DNA from: Bacteroidia bacterium
GTDB taxonomy: Bacteria; Bacteroidota; Bacteroidia; UKL13-3
NCBI GenBank assembly: GCA_025454875.1
Contig: JALONP010000001.1
Coordinates: forward strand, 186,001-250,000
DNA length: 64,000 nt
Direction of reading: 5' to 3'
Position 1 is the stretch's first letter. Each line of letters opens with the position of its first letter. A program made the translations under genes and the position numbers. Below, one piece after another: positions 27,481 through 35,694 of the stretch. The notes beneath the pieces were generated by a model, which saw only the letters and a list, made by a program, of their open reading frames with translations, made no database searches and was not told the origin of the DNA.

Positions 27481-28254
27481 TTATTCAAAGCGTAGATGCT
27501 TTACTGACTCTCCGCTGTCTCTTAGTTCAATGAGTGAATCAATTCCGATTTGTAAATGTTTTAACACATACGACTCTGTTACCTTTTGATCACTTTTAGA
27601 AGTTTTTACCCCATCTGGTGTCATCGGATTATCGCTAACCAAAAGCAGTGCTCCTTTAGGGATTTTATTGACAAAGCCAGTAATGAATATTGTAGCAGTT
27701 TCCATATCAATACCCATTGCCCGCGTTCTTTGCAAATAGGCTTTAAAGGCATCATCATGCTCCCATACACGCCTGTTGGTAGTGTATACGGTTCCAGTCC
27801 AATAATCTACTCCATGTTTTACAATGGTGCTTGAAACAGCCATTTGGAGTCTGAAAGAAGGAAGTGCAGGTATTTCTTTCATAATATATTCATCGCTGGT
27901 TCCTTCTCCCCTAATTGCTGCAATTGGCAAAATGATATCACCCAATTTGGTTACTTTTTTGAGTCCACCACATTTACCCAAGAACAATACTGCCTTTGGA
28001 GATACTGCGCTCAACAAATCCATACATGTGGCAGCCATTGCGCTTCCCATACCAAAATTAATAATGGTTATGTTGTTGGCCGTGGCAGTTTGCATAGGTT
28101 TATCTTGGCCCATTATTTCAACGTTAAATTGTTTAGCAAACAATGAAACATAGTTGAAAAAATTGGTTAATAAAATGTACTCGCCAAATGATTCTAAGGG
28201 TCGCCCAGTATAACGCGGAAGCCAGTCGGCTACTATTTCTGCTTTGGTTTTCAT
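27481..28254 (-). CDS. amn: AMP nucleosidase
   Basis: A nucleoside phosphorylase/nucleosidase-fold protein of 257 residues. Recognisable are INFGMGSAMAATCMDLL, FLGKCGGLKKVTKLGDIILP, GIDMETATIFITGF (the Met-Glu that contacts ribose) and LVSDNPMTPDGVKTSKSDQ. This is the short Bacteroidota form annotated as AMP nucleosidase, which cleaves AMP to adenine and ribose 5-phosphate. I chose ATG 28254 (MKTKAEIVADWLPRYTG), where family members begin. An in-frame ATG at 28287 would add 11 residues encoded inside a terminator-like hairpin. It converges on the SPOR gene with an 11-base gap. Confidence 0.88.
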   Translation of the reverse strand: MKTKAEIVADWLPRYTGRPLESFGEYILLTNFFNYVSLFAKQFNVEIMGQDKPMQTATANNITIINFGMGSAMAATCMDLLSAVSPKAVLFLGKCGGLKKVTKLGDIILPIAAIRGEGTSDEYIMKEIPALPSFRLQMAVSSTIVKHGVDYWTGTVYTTNRRVWEHDDAFKAYLQRTRAMGIDMETATIFITGFVNKIPKGALLLVSDNPMTPDGVKTSKSDQKVTESYVLKHLQIGIDSLIELRDSGESVKHLRFE

Positions 28255-28274
28255 GATCGGTCTTTTATAAAAGA

Positions 28275-28301
28275 AAAAGGCCGGCATAAAGCCGACCTTT
28301 T
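28275..28301 (-). terminator. Attenuator-like hairpin in the amn leader
   Basis: On the minus strand AAAAGGTCGGC and GCCGGCCTTTT pair as an 11-bp stem (one G-U) around a 5-base loop, followed by a U-rich tract (TTTTTCTTTTAT). It has the form of an intrinsic terminator. It lies between a strong candidate promoter (28348-28377) and the amn start at 28254, so it could end ychF transcripts, attenuate amn, or both. Confidence 0.7.
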
Positions 28302-28347
28302 AGTTAACCCCTATGAAATTAATTTAACCCTAAAATTAACCTCAATT

Positions 28348-28377
28348 CAAATGTAGAACTTTTTTACTAATTCCAAA
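28348..28377 (-). promoter_or_regulatory. Promoter upstream of amn
   Basis: Read on the minus strand, TTTG (28374-28377), an 18-base spacer and TACATTTG (28348-28355) match both Bacteroidota promoter boxes exactly. Transcription would start near 28343 and give a leader of about 90 bases that contains the 28275-28301 hairpin. A 9-bp A/T inverted repeat (28357-28365 with 28378-28386) covers the same spot and might aid termination of ychF. Confidence 0.6.
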
Positions 28378-28391
28378 AAAAAAGTTAAAAA

Positions 28392-29483
28392 TTATACGTT
28401 GAATCTAAAATGCATCACATCGCCATCTGCAACAGTATATTCCTTTCCTTCAACACGCATTTTACCAGCTTCTTTCACCGCTGATTCGGATCCATAATGC
28501 ACGTAGTCTGCAAAACCAATTACCTCAGCTCTAATAAATCCTTTTTCAAAATCTGTATGAATTACTCCTGCGGCTTGTGGTGCCTTAAAACCTTTAGTGA
28601 TCGTCCATGCTCTTACCTCTTGCACACCTGCAGTGAAATAGGTAATTAAATTAAGTAACTTATATGCTGATTTTATTAGCTTGGTTACACCTGATTCGGT
28701 TAATCCCAAATCGGTTAAAAATGCCATACGGTCCTCATAACTTTCCAATTGCGCTATATCAGCTTCAATTGCGGCACTAATCATAATAATTTCGGCCCCT
28801 TCATTCTTTACCGCCTCACGCACTTGATTTACATATGCATTACCATTTACCACACTTCCTTCATCTACATTGCATACATACATTACTGGTTTTTGGGTTA
28901 ACAACATTAGGTCTTCTATATGCTTAGCATCTTCTTCGTTTACGGGTGCGTTGCGGGCCGATTTGCCTTGTTCTAAATGGTTTTTGTATATGAGCAAAGC
29001 AGCTTCTGCTTTGGCAGCTTCTTTATCACCAGTTTTAGCCGCACGGCTAGCCTTTTGCAGCTTTTTCTCAATTGTTTCTAAATCCTTTAACTGGAGCTCT
29101 GTATCAATAATTTCTTTGTCACGAAGTGGATTTACCGAACCATCAACGTGGATGATGTTCTCATCGTCAAAACACCTTAATACATGCAAAATGGCATCTG
29201 TTTCCCTGATAATAGCTAAAAACTGGTTGCCCAATCCTTCGCCTTTGCTTGCTCCTTTTACAAGTCCAGCAATGTCTACTATCTCTACAGTTGTAGGAAC
29301 AACACGTTGTGGCTTTACCAATCGCTCTAGTTCAGTTAGCCGTTCATCTGGAACAGTAATTACTCCAACATTAGGCTCAATGGTGCAAAATGGAAAATTG
29401 GCTGCTTGCGCTTTTGCATTGCTCAAACAGTTAAATAAAGTTGATTTGCCCACATTGGGAAGGCCTACTATACCACATTTCAT
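28392..29483 (-). CDS. ychF: Redox-regulated ATPase YchF (Obg family)
   Basis: A P-loop NTPase of 363 residues, the normal YchF length. G1 is [17 protein letters not shown], the G2 region is [14 protein letters not shown], and G3 is [20 protein letters not shown]. The G4 position reads CNVDE rather than NKxD, which fits the known ATP preference of YchF. The C-terminal TGS-like domain ends in [13 protein letters not shown]. YchF binds ribosomes and acts in stress response and translation fidelity. It lies 19 bases after the mutase gene on the same strand and is probably cotranscribed with it. Confidence 0.96.
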   Translation of the reverse strand: MKCGIVGLPNVGKSTLFNCLSNAKAQAANFPFCTIEPNVGVITVPDERLTELERLVKPQRVVPTTVEIVDIAGLVKGASKGEGLGNQFLAIIRETDAILHVLRCFDDENIIHVDGSVNPLRDKEIIDTELQLKDLETIEKKLQKASRAAKTGDKEAAKAEAALLIYKNHLEQGKSARNAPVNEEDAKHIEDLMLLTQKPVMYVCNVDEGSVVNGNAYVNQVREAVKNEGAEIIMISAAIEADIAQLESYEDRMAFLTDLGLTESGVTKLIKSAYKLLNLITYFTAGVQEVRAWTITKGFKAPQAAGVIHTDFEKGFIRAEVIGFADYVHYGSESAVKEAGKMRVEGKEYTVADGDVMHFRFNV

Positions 29484-29502
29484 GCTTGGTTGATTTTTTT
29501 AA

Positions 29503-30891
29503 TTATGACTGTTTGATAAATTGTTTCATATCCGAAATAAGTTTTTCTGCAAGGTTTTGAGCAGTGGTTTCACTCTGGCTTTCGGCATATATGCGAATAA
29601 TCGGTTCGGTATTAGACCTGCGCAAATGAACCCATTCTTTATCGAACTCAATTTTTACCCCATCAATGGTATTCATGGGTTGTTTTTGATACTTGTCAAT
29701 TACTTGCTTTAGCAACAAATCAATATTAATTTCTGGTGTAAGCTCAATCTTGTTTTTTGAAATAAAATAGTCGGGGTACGATGCCCTGAGTATTGAACAC
29801 AATTTACCCTGCTTTGCGTAATGCGATAAGAACAAGGCAATACCAGCCAATGCATCTCGGCCATAATGAAGTTCAGGTACAATGATTCCTCCATTTCCTT
29901 CTCCACCAATTACAGCATTTGTTTGTTTCATCATGCTTACAACATTTACCTCACCTACAGCACTTGCTGCATATGTGCCACCGTGTTTTTCAGTAACATC
30001 GCGTAGTGCCCTGGTTGAGGATAAATTTGAAACAGTGTTTCCGGGTTTATAAGAAAGCACATAATCTGCAACAGCAACAAGCGTGTACTCTTCACCAAAG
30101 AGGGTGCCGTCTTCGCAAACCAAAGCCAAACGATCTACATCTGGGTCTACCACAATTCCTAAATGAGCTCCACTTCTTTTGACTACAGTAGCAATTTCAT
30201 TCAGGTGTTCAGGAAGTGGCTCAGGGTTGTGCGGAAACTTGCCATCGGGGGTGCAATACAATTCAACCACCTCTTCTACACCTAAGGCTTTTAGTAATTT
30301 AGGAACGGCAATACCTCCGGTTGAGTTCACAGCATCTACGGCAATTTTGAGTTTTTTTGCCCTGATGGCTTCTACATCAACTCCTTCTAAGTTGAGTATT
30401 TTCGAAATATGGATATCGATATAATCATTACGATACGTAACGGTTCCGAGTTTATCAACCTCTGCAAATGAAAATGCATCCTGCTCACCCAAAGCAAGTA
30501 CTTGTTTACCTGTTTCTTCACTAATGAACTCGCCTTGTTCATTTAATAATTTCAAAGCATTCCACTGCTTGGGATTGTGGCTTGCTGTTAAAATGATTCC
30601 CCCATCGGCATGTTCCTCAGTAACTGCAATCTCAACCGTAGGTGTAGTGGACAATCCTAAATCTACCACATCGATACCAAGGCCTTGGAGTGTTCCAATT
30701 ACTAATTTGTTCACCATTTCTCCGCTCATGCGTGCATCTCTGCCCACCACCATCTTAGCCTTTGGTTTATCTGCTTTAATTAAAGTTCCAAACGCTGCTG
30801 TGAATTTGACAATATCTGTTGGTGTAAGCGCATCTCCCGGCTTGCCACCAATGGTGCCTCTAATTCCTGAAATTGATTTTATGAGTGTCAC
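29503..30891 (-). CDS. glmM: Phosphoglucosamine mutase-like phosphohexomutase
   Basis: An alpha-D-phosphohexomutase of 462 residues. It begins SISGIRGTIGGKPGDALTP and has the phosphoserine loop IILTASHNPKQWNALKLL, the metal loop DPDVDRLALV, the sugar loop GGEGNGGII (usually GGExSGH in GlmM) and the phosphate-binding loop RRSNTEPIIRIYAES. GlmM converts glucosamine-6-phosphate to glucosamine-1-phosphate for UDP-GlcNAc. The GEGNGG sugar loop is also seen in archaeal-type and Bacteroidota members, so phosphomannomutase activity is not excluded. It is first in a two-gene unit with ychF. Confidence 0.85.
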   Translation of the reverse strand: MTLIKSISGIRGTIGGKPGDALTPTDIVKFTAAFGTLIKADKPKAKMVVGRDARMSGEMVNKLVIGTLQGLGIDVVDLGLSTTPTVEIAVTEEHADGGIILTASHNPKQWNALKLLNEQGEFISEETGKQVLALGEQDAFSFAEVDKLGTVTYRNDYIDIHISKILNLEGVDVEAIRAKKLKIAVDAVNSTGGIAVPKLLKALGVEEVVELYCTPDGKFPHNPEPLPEHLNEIATVVKRSGAHLGIVVDPDVDRLALVCEDGTLFGEEYTLVAVADYVLSYKPGNTVSNLSSTRALRDVTEKHGGTYAASAVGEVNVVSMMKQTNAVIGGEGNGGIIVPELHYGRDALAGIALFLSHYAKQGKLCSILRASYPDYFISKNKIELTPEINIDLLLKQVIDKYQKQPMNTIDGVKIEFDKEWVHLRRSNTEPIIRIYAESQSETTAQNLAEKLISDMKQFIKQS

Positions 30892-30911
30892 TGTATGTTT
30901 ATTAAGGGTTG

Positions 30912-30943
30912 CGAATTTAGGATTCTACCACTGCACACACAAA
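30912..30943 (-). promoter_or_regulatory. Promoter for the glmM-ychF unit
   Basis: On the minus strand TTTG (30940-30943), a 20-base spacer and TAAATTCG (30912-30919) match the minus-33 and minus-7 boxes, with one mismatch in the latter. The predicted leader is about 15 bases before the ATG at 30891. Confidence 0.5.
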
Positions 30944-30988
30944 TAAACTGTTTAAGTACCTGAAAGTGAATATTGATTAAGGAATGTA

Positions 30989-31020
30989 TTGGGTAATCAC
31001 AAACAGATAAAGTAAACTTG
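30989..31020 (+). promoter_or_regulatory. Candidate promoter for the methyltransferase gene
   Basis: TTG at 30989-30991, a 21-base spacer and TAAACTTG at 31013-31020 (7 of 8 to TAnnTTTG). The minus-7 box ends seven bases before the ATG at 31028, so the transcript would be leaderless or nearly so. Confidence 0.4.
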
Positions 31021-31027
31021 CAAGCAA

Positions 31028-31768
31028 ATGGCGCCACAAAAGGAATGGTTTAGTGAGTGGTTTAATTCACCTTACTACCATATTTTATATCAAAACAGGG
31101 ACGAAAAAGAAGCTGAATTCTTTTTGCGCAATGTGGTTGCCAAACTAAATCTCACGCCCGAAAAACGCATCGTTGATTTGGCCTGCGGCAAAGGCCGACA
31201 TGCCATTTTTTTAAACAACCTTGGGTTTGATGTAACCGGAGTCGATTTAGCTACAAAAAGTATCGATTATGCTAGTCAGTTCGAAAATCAGCATTTACGA
31301 TTTGAAGTTCAAGACCTCAGATGCTTGCATTTTGAATCTAAGTTTGACGCTGCATTTAATTTATTTACAAGTTTTGGCTATTTTAAATCACTCGAAGAAG
31401 ATCAATTGGTAATCCAAAACATCCATTCAATTTTGAATAAAAATGGATTACTATTGATTGATTTTATGAATATTGAATGTGTTATTGAAAAATTAATAAG
31501 CAACGAACAAAAAACGATTAACAATATTCATTTCACCATTCACAAATGGATTGAAGATGGATTCATCTATAAAAGAATTGGAGTGCAAGACGGCAACCAA
31601 CAAATGGAGTTTACCGAAAAAGTACAGGCATTGCAGCTTGGGCACTTTGAACAACTTTTAAATACAACCCATTTCACCATACAACATGTATTTGGCAACT
31701 ATGCACTTGATGCATTTAACCCAACTGGTTCTGACCGACTTATTATTGTTGCTAAGAAAAATGATTGA
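31028..31768 (+). CDS. Class I SAM-dependent methyltransferase
   Basis: A protein of 246 residues. RIVDLACGKGRHAIFLNN is motif I of class I methyltransferases, followed by FDVTGVDLATKSIDYA (acidic residue that binds the ribose) and FEVQDLRCLHFESKFDAAFN. The N-terminus EWFSEWFNSPYYHILYQNRD is common in small methyltransferases of Bacteroidota whose substrate is unknown. No membrane segments. It overlaps the PAP2 phosphatase gene by 8 bases and so is probably translationally coupled to it. Confidence 0.88.
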   Translation: MAPQKEWFSEWFNSPYYHILYQNRDEKEAEFFLRNVVAKLNLTPEKRIVDLACGKGRHAIFLNNLGFDVTGVDLATKSIDYASQFENQHLRFEVQDLRCLHFESKFDAAFNLFTSFGYFKSLEEDQLVIQNIHSILNKNGLLLIDFMNIECVIEKLISNEQKTINNIHFTIHKWIEDGFIYKRIGVQDGNQQMEFTEKVQALQLGHFEQLLNTTHFTIQHVFGNYALDAFNPTGSDRLIIVAKKND

Positions 31769-32333
31769 CGCATTAAAGGAATTCGACCAACAACTGCTGC
31801 TCGCCATCAACAACGGACTTAAAAGTGCCTTATTGGATATCGTTTGCCCATTTATGCGCAATAAAAGTAACTGGTATCCATTGTATATTGTGCTTGTATT
31901 TGTTAGCTTTAAACAATGGGGAAAAAGTGCTTGGTGGATTGTAGGAGCAGCCATTGCCTTAGTATTGGTGAGCGATCAGCTAAGTGCCAATTTAATTAAA
32001 AATACAGTGCAAAGGATACGCCCTTGCAATACGCCTGAACTTAAGGGAATATTACATACAATTGTTGGTTGCAGTGCCTTTGATAATTATAGTTTTGTAT
32101 CTGCCCATGCTACCAATCATTTTGCAATTGCCGTATTTTTTGGGCAATTATACAAGAGCAAATTATCATGGATGATATGGGTTGGATTGGTTTGGGCTGC
32201 CTGTATTGCATTCTCTCAAGTTTATGTTGGACTTCATTTTCCACTTGATGTCATTTGTGGAGGAATTTTAGGAAGCGCACTTGGATGGATTGCTGCCAAA
32301 TTCATTAACCAAAAAGTAACAACCAACACATGA
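31761..32333 (+). CDS. PAP2-family membrane phosphatase
   Basis: A protein of 190 residues with about five or six membrane helices and the three PAP2 motifs: KNTVQRIRP (KX6RP), the SAHATNHFA motif standing for PSGH, and SQVYVGLHFPLDV (standing for SRX5HX3D). The SR arginine is replaced by Gln, which is frequent in undecaprenyl-diphosphatase-like homologues. It probably dephosphorylates a lipid phosphate such as undecaprenyl diphosphate or phosphatidate on the periplasmic face. I use ATG 31761, which overlaps the methyltransferase stop; longer in-frame starts only extend into that gene. The stop overlaps the ZIP start (ATGA). Confidence 0.88.
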   Translation: MIDALKEFDQQLLLAINNGLKSALLDIVCPFMRNKSNWYPLYIVLVFVSFKQWGKSAWWIVGAAIALVLVSDQLSANLIKNTVQRIRPCNTPELKGILHTIVGCSAFDNYSFVSAHATNHFAIAVFFGQLYKSKLSWMIWVGLVWAACIAFSQVYVGLHFPLDVICGGILGSALGWIAAKFINQKVTTNT

Positions 32334-33058
32334 ATTGGTCAATCATATTCTTATTTGCAGCCCCTTTTATTGGTGGCATCATTGCTTTAAACAAAGCCAA
32401 TGCAAACGACTCGTTGTTAAAAGTTTTTTTAGCCTTTGCAGGTGGTTACATTTTTTCTATCACCATTATTCATCTGCTTCCCGAAATATTTGAAGCTGGA
32501 GCTGACGCGGCTGGAATCATTGTACTTGCAGGTTTCTTTTTTCAAGTTTTTATTACCCGAATTTCTGACGGAGCTGAGCACGGCCACTTGCATTTACACC
32601 AGCACCATCATAACATGGCGCTTCCATTGGGTTTGTATATTAGTATGTGTTTTCATGCATTTTCAGAAGGCTTACCGTTGGGTATTATTCAAGATGGTAT
32701 CCAAACCAACCAAAGTTTAACCATCGGAATCGCCATGCATGAACTTCCTGCTTCGTTTGCACTTATAAGTATTTTAAAAAGTGAGCACCTCAAAAAACAA
32801 TTGGTTTGGTTACTATTAGTGGTTTACGCATGCATGGCACCCATAGGATTACTTGTGAGCCAAGAACTAAGTTCAATTTTGAATGAAGGTATTTATACCC
32901 GTTTGTTGGCATTTGTTGCGGGCATATTTTTGTTCATTTCCACAACAATTTTGTTTGAAAACAGCGAAAACCATCAATTTAACGGACGTAAATTAATCGC
33001 AATTTTAGGAGGAGTAACCTTGGCTCTTGTTATTTATTGGAGCGGACTTAGCCACTAA
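32330..33058 (+). CDS. ZIP family metal transporter
   Basis: A protein of 242 residues with about eight membrane helices. The loop EHGHLHLHQHHHNM between helices III and IV is His-rich, as in ZIP proteins. Helices IV and V contain CFHAFSEGLPLGI (HX3EG) and AMHELPASFALI (HELP), the zinc or iron site. ZIPs move divalent metal into the cytoplasm. It overlaps the PAP2 gene by four bases (ATGA) and its stop abuts the convergent YceI stop with no spacer. Confidence 0.93.
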   Translation: MNWSIIFLFAAPFIGGIIALNKANANDSLLKVFLAFAGGYIFSITIIHLLPEIFEAGADAAGIIVLAGFFFQVFITRISDGAEHGHLHLHQHHHNMALPLGLYISMCFHAFSEGLPLGIIQDGIQTNQSLTIGIAMHELPASFALISILKSEHLKKQLVWLLLVVYACMAPIGLLVSQELSSILNEGIYTRLLAFVAGIFLFISTTILFENSENHQFNGRKLIAILGGVTLALVIYWSGLSH

Positions 33059-33619
33059 CTATCTTTTAGGCGCAAGTTTTACATCTAGCTTAACCGCAAT
33101 TTCCTCTGCTATTTTTGCGACAACCAGCTTTGGAATCTCAATACGGTGATCTGCAACTTTCACTTTAAAGTCAGATACAATGCTAACCAGTCCATCTTTA
33201 ACTGTAATAGTTCCCGGAATGGTTCGCTCTTGCTCTACACCATGTATGTTTAACTTGCCAGTAACGGTTACTTTGTATTCACCATCTTTTGTTAAATCTA
33301 TCGCTTCGTTGATTTTCCCTTTAAACGTGCTGTTTGGATATTTTTCACTTTCCATGTATTTTTCGTTAAAATGCTCTTGCATCAACTTGTTTGGAAATTC
33401 AAAAGTGGTGTTAGCTACATTAAATGCCACTTCGCGTGTTTGTAAATTAACCACACCAAGTACTTTTCCTGATTGGGCTTGAATATCTTCAACAGGAGTG
33501 CTTGAAAAAAAACTAATGATCCCTGTTGATGTGGAAGCCAACTGGGCATTTACTCGATTTGTTGCAATTGAAGTTACAGCCAATAGGCTAAGAAAAATTG
33601 TTCTAATGTTCATCGTCAT
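33059..33619 (-). CDS. YceI-family periplasmic lipid-binding protein
   Basis: A protein of 186 residues with a signal peptide (MTMNIRTIFLSLLAVTSIATNRVNAQ). The rest is a YceI-like beta-barrel: GIISFFSSTPVEDIQAQSGK, AFNVANTTFEFPNKLMQEHF, STFKGKINEAI and GKLNIHGVEQERTIPGTITV. YceI lipocalin-like proteins bind isoprenoids or amide lipids in the periplasm. I chose ATG 33619 (or 33613); a longer in-frame start at 33712 lies within the preceding gene and would bury the signal peptide. It starts five bases after the stop of the upstream gene, so it is the last gene of the YtxH-holin operon. Confidence 0.9.
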   Translation of the reverse strand: MTMNIRTIFLSLLAVTSIATNRVNAQLASTSTGIISFFSSTPVEDIQAQSGKVLGVVNLQTREVAFNVANTTFEFPNKLMQEHFNEKYMESEKYPNSTFKGKINEAIDLTKDGEYKVTVTGKLNIHGVEQERTIPGTITVKDGLVSIVSDFKVKVADHRIEIPKLVVAKIAEEIAVKLDVKLAPKR

Positions 33620-33623
33620 TTGG

Positions 33624-34019
33624 TTATTGATTGGTTTGTATCTGTTGTATAAGATCTGTATCGGTTGAATCTGTTTCCGTCTTGTTTTCTTGAACTGGAG
33701 ATTCCTGCTCAATCATTTTTTTAAGCCATTTAATTCCCAACGTTGCTATCAAATACTTAAGCGAAGATAACAATACTTTGCCATTTAAGGGCTTGCCTTT
33801 TCCAACACCAATTGCAAGTTCAGCGACTACAGGCAACAAACCAGGTTCCAAGGCATTAAGCAAACCTGTAGCTACTTTCTTATTTTTAAAAGGATTAACC
33901 TGATGCCAAACCAAAGTACGAAAATGCGACCTCAAAAATATCCATCGTTGTTCCAATTGCTTTTCGTGTTGGGCAAGTTCCATATTCAGCCTCATTTTGT
34001 AAAGCTGTAAGTCATTCAT
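33624..34019 (-). CDS. Small protein of the YtxH-holin operon, unknown function
   Basis: A protein of 131 residues that starts MNDLQLYKMRLNMELAQHEK, probably a coiled coil. A weakly hydrophobic stretch follows (GLLNALEPGLLPVVAELAIGV, ~50-72) and the tail is rich in Thr, Asp, Glu and Gln. By position it is the counterpart of YqjK in the YqjD-YqjE-YqjK (YtxH-holin-like) arrangement, which is inference. The ATG at 34019 overlaps the stop of the previous gene by a few bases and was chosen over three upstream in-frame ATGs. Confidence 0.65.
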   Translation of the reverse strand: MNDLQLYKMRLNMELAQHEKQLEQRWIFLRSHFRTLVWHQVNPFKNKKVATGLLNALEPGLLPVVAELAIGVGKGKPLNGKVLLSSLKYLIATLGIKWLKKMIEQESPVQENKTETDSTDTDLIQQIQTNQ

Positions 34020-34023
34020 GTTT

Positions 34024-34407
34024 TTAATTCTTCCCATTTTCATCCTCCTCTTCGTACAACAATGCCACAACCCAATTGCTCACTGGGGTTAGGATAAATT
34101 GCCTTTTAAATATAAAAAAGAATACAAATAATAGTGCATAAAAACAAGCTACGGCACCAAATCCAACTGCATTGTTTTGAACATAACCACCTATTAAAAA
34201 TGCAGCCATTAAACTTCCAAACAATACCACCAACACAAATAACAATCCAATTAGGAGTATGGTAAACAACATGCCGGCTCCTTTTGCAAGTTTCTCTGCT
34301 GCATCAGCTTTAAGCAACTCTAGTTTGACTTCTGCATACCCACGCAAATCCGATTGCAATTCGTCAACCGATTGCAACAAGTCTTTTTCTTCATTTACCC
34401 CTTCCAT
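34024..34407 (-). CDS. YqjE/phage-holin-III-like membrane protein
   Basis: A protein of 127 residues. A soluble helix (residues 1-40, LQSDLRGYAEVKLELLKADA) is followed by two membrane helices (MLFTILLIGLLFVLVVLFGS and AVACFYALLFVFFFIF). This is the Holin_III/Actinobacterial holin-X-like layout of YqjE proteins, which act in envelope stress and ribosome-hibernation-associated operons in Proteobacteria. It overlaps the YtxH gene by 13 bases. Confidence 0.8.
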   Translation of the reverse strand: MEGVNEEKDLLQSVDELQSDLRGYAEVKLELLKADAAEKLAKGAGMLFTILLIGLLFVLVVLFGSLMAAFLIGGYVQNNAVGFGAVACFYALLFVFFFIFKRQFILTPVSNWVVALLYEEEDENGKN

Positions 34408-34592
34408 TGCTTTTTCATTTGCTGTTCTAGTTCATTGAGTTCATTAGCCAAATCATCGGCAATGGCTTTACCCTTTTCTTTGATTTTATTGGTTGCTTCC
34501 TTTCCTTCTTTAGAAGTTAACAACCACGTAATACCGGCTCCGGCAAGCACTCCCGCAACAAACGTTAAAACTGAATTTGATTTTATACTCAT
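34395..34592 (-). CDS. YtxH domain protein
   Basis: A short protein of 65 residues: an N-terminal membrane helix (VLTFVAGVLAGAGITWLL) followed by the YtxH tail (TSKEGKEATNKIKEKGKAI). YtxH proteins are small stress-induced membrane-anchored proteins. I use ATG 34592; a further 32 codons upstream are open but overlap the divergent permease start. On the minus strand TATATTCG (34605-34612) lies just upstream and may be its minus-7 promoter box. Confidence 0.85.
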   Translation of the reverse strand: MSIKSNSVLTFVAGVLAGAGITWLLTSKEGKEATNKIKEKGKAIADDLANELNELEQQMKKQWKG

Positions 34593-34655
34593 AATTTCTG
34601 AATTCGAATATACGAAAATGAAAGGTTTACCTATATTCACATGTAAATTTAGCTT

Positions 34656-35678
34656 ATGGAAAATAGTTTTGGAATCGACAAGCAACAATTCAAACGGGCC
34701 TTAGCACTTATAGCCTTAAACGCATTTGGTATTTTTATCATTTATTTACTAAGGGCATTTATCACCCCGTTTTTAGGCGCACTCATTTTTAGTGTAATGT
34801 TTACGCCATTTATGGATAAATTAGCTTACCAACGTAAATGGTCCGAAACAGGCGCTGCCATTTGCATTATCGTTCTCTCGTTTTTCATTATCCTAATTCC
34901 AATTTTAACCCTCTCCTATTTGTTATATGATAAAGTATCAGACGTGGCGAATGACCCTGCTTCGTTACTCGGGATCATTCACCTAGCTGACGAACGCTTT
35001 TTTGCCTTGTTTGGAGTAGAATTGTTTAACGACCAATTTATTTCCAATTTGAAACAGTTGGCCGGAGACTTAATACCAAGTTTTCTCAATGAGTTGGTTT
35101 GGATTTTAGGCAATATTGCAATGATGTACTTTATGCTGTTCTTCTTGCTCGTGCAGCGCGAAGCCATTAAGAAAGAAATCAACAATTACCTTCCATTTGA
35201 TATGAACAATATTGGTGTATTGGCACAAGAGTTAAAATCAATGACACTTTCAAATGCGATTGGGGTTCCACTTATTGGCGTTATCCAAGGCACGGCAGCA
35301 GGTATTGGTTATTGGCTTTTTGGGCTACCAGATCCTTTTTTCTGGGGAGTTATTACAGCATTTGTATCGTTGCTTCCAATAGTTGGGTCAACTTTAATTT
35401 GGCTACCAGCTGCACTTTTTATAATGGCTACGGGTAATTTATGGATGGGAATAGGCATGCTTGTTTATGGTGTCATTGTAGTAATCAATATTGATAATGT
35501 GGCTCGTTTTATCATCCAAAAACAATTTGCAGATGTTCATCCACTCATTACCGTTTTTGGTGTACTCATTGGACTTGACCTTTTTGGTTTGCCTGGCCTT
35601 ATCTTTGGCCCATTGATGTTATCCTATTTTATCATTTTTATAAAAATGTACCGAAAAGTGTATGCATCCACTGCATAA
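34656..35678 (+). CDS. AI-2E family transporter (PerM/YdiK-like permease)
   Basis: A polytopic protein of 340 residues with seven or eight hydrophobic segments. The C-terminal half contains FGLPDPFFWGVITAFVSLLP and GSTLIWLPAALFIMATGN, typical of the AI-2E exporter/UPF0118 family. Some members export autoinducer-2 or sodium (proton antiport); the ligand here is not known. It is divergent from the YtxH gene and overlaps nothing downstream but is followed 16 bases later by a hydrolase. Confidence 0.88.
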   Translation: MENSFGIDKQQFKRALALIALNAFGIFIIYLLRAFITPFLGALIFSVMFTPFMDKLAYQRKWSETGAAICIIVLSFFIILIPILTLSYLLYDKVSDVANDPASLLGIIHLADERFFALFGVELFNDQFISNLKQLAGDLIPSFLNELVWILGNIAMMYFMLFFLLVQREAIKKEINNYLPFDMNNIGVLAQELKSMTLSNAIGVPLIGVIQGTAAGIGYWLFGLPDPFFWGVITAFVSLLPIVGSTLIWLPAALFIMATGNLWMGIGMLVYGVIVVINIDNVARFIIQKQFADVHPLITVFGVLIGLDLFGLPGLIFGPLMLSYFIIFIKMYRKVYASTA

Positions 35679-35694
35679 CATTTACTTTCGCAAC

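Noticed and set aside
28255-28287. The 11-codon N-terminal extension of AMP nucleosidase starting at 28287.
   Set aside because: It is encoded within a terminator-like hairpin, and family members begin at the Met encoded at 28254.
28302-28347. Three GGTTAA units in the amn leader considered as a tandem repeat or protein-binding array.
   Set aside because: The spacing differs and the flanks are simply A/T-rich; kept only as a remark in the leader finding.
28870-29493. A 207-codon open frame on the plus strand opposite ychF.
   Set aside because: It is the mirror of a strongly conserved gene, is rich in Ser and Thr as antisense frames often are, and shows no domain.
30524-30946. A 140-codon plus-strand open frame opposite the phosphohexomutase gene.
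   Set aside because: Antisense to clear GlmM motifs; no homologous-looking segments of its own.
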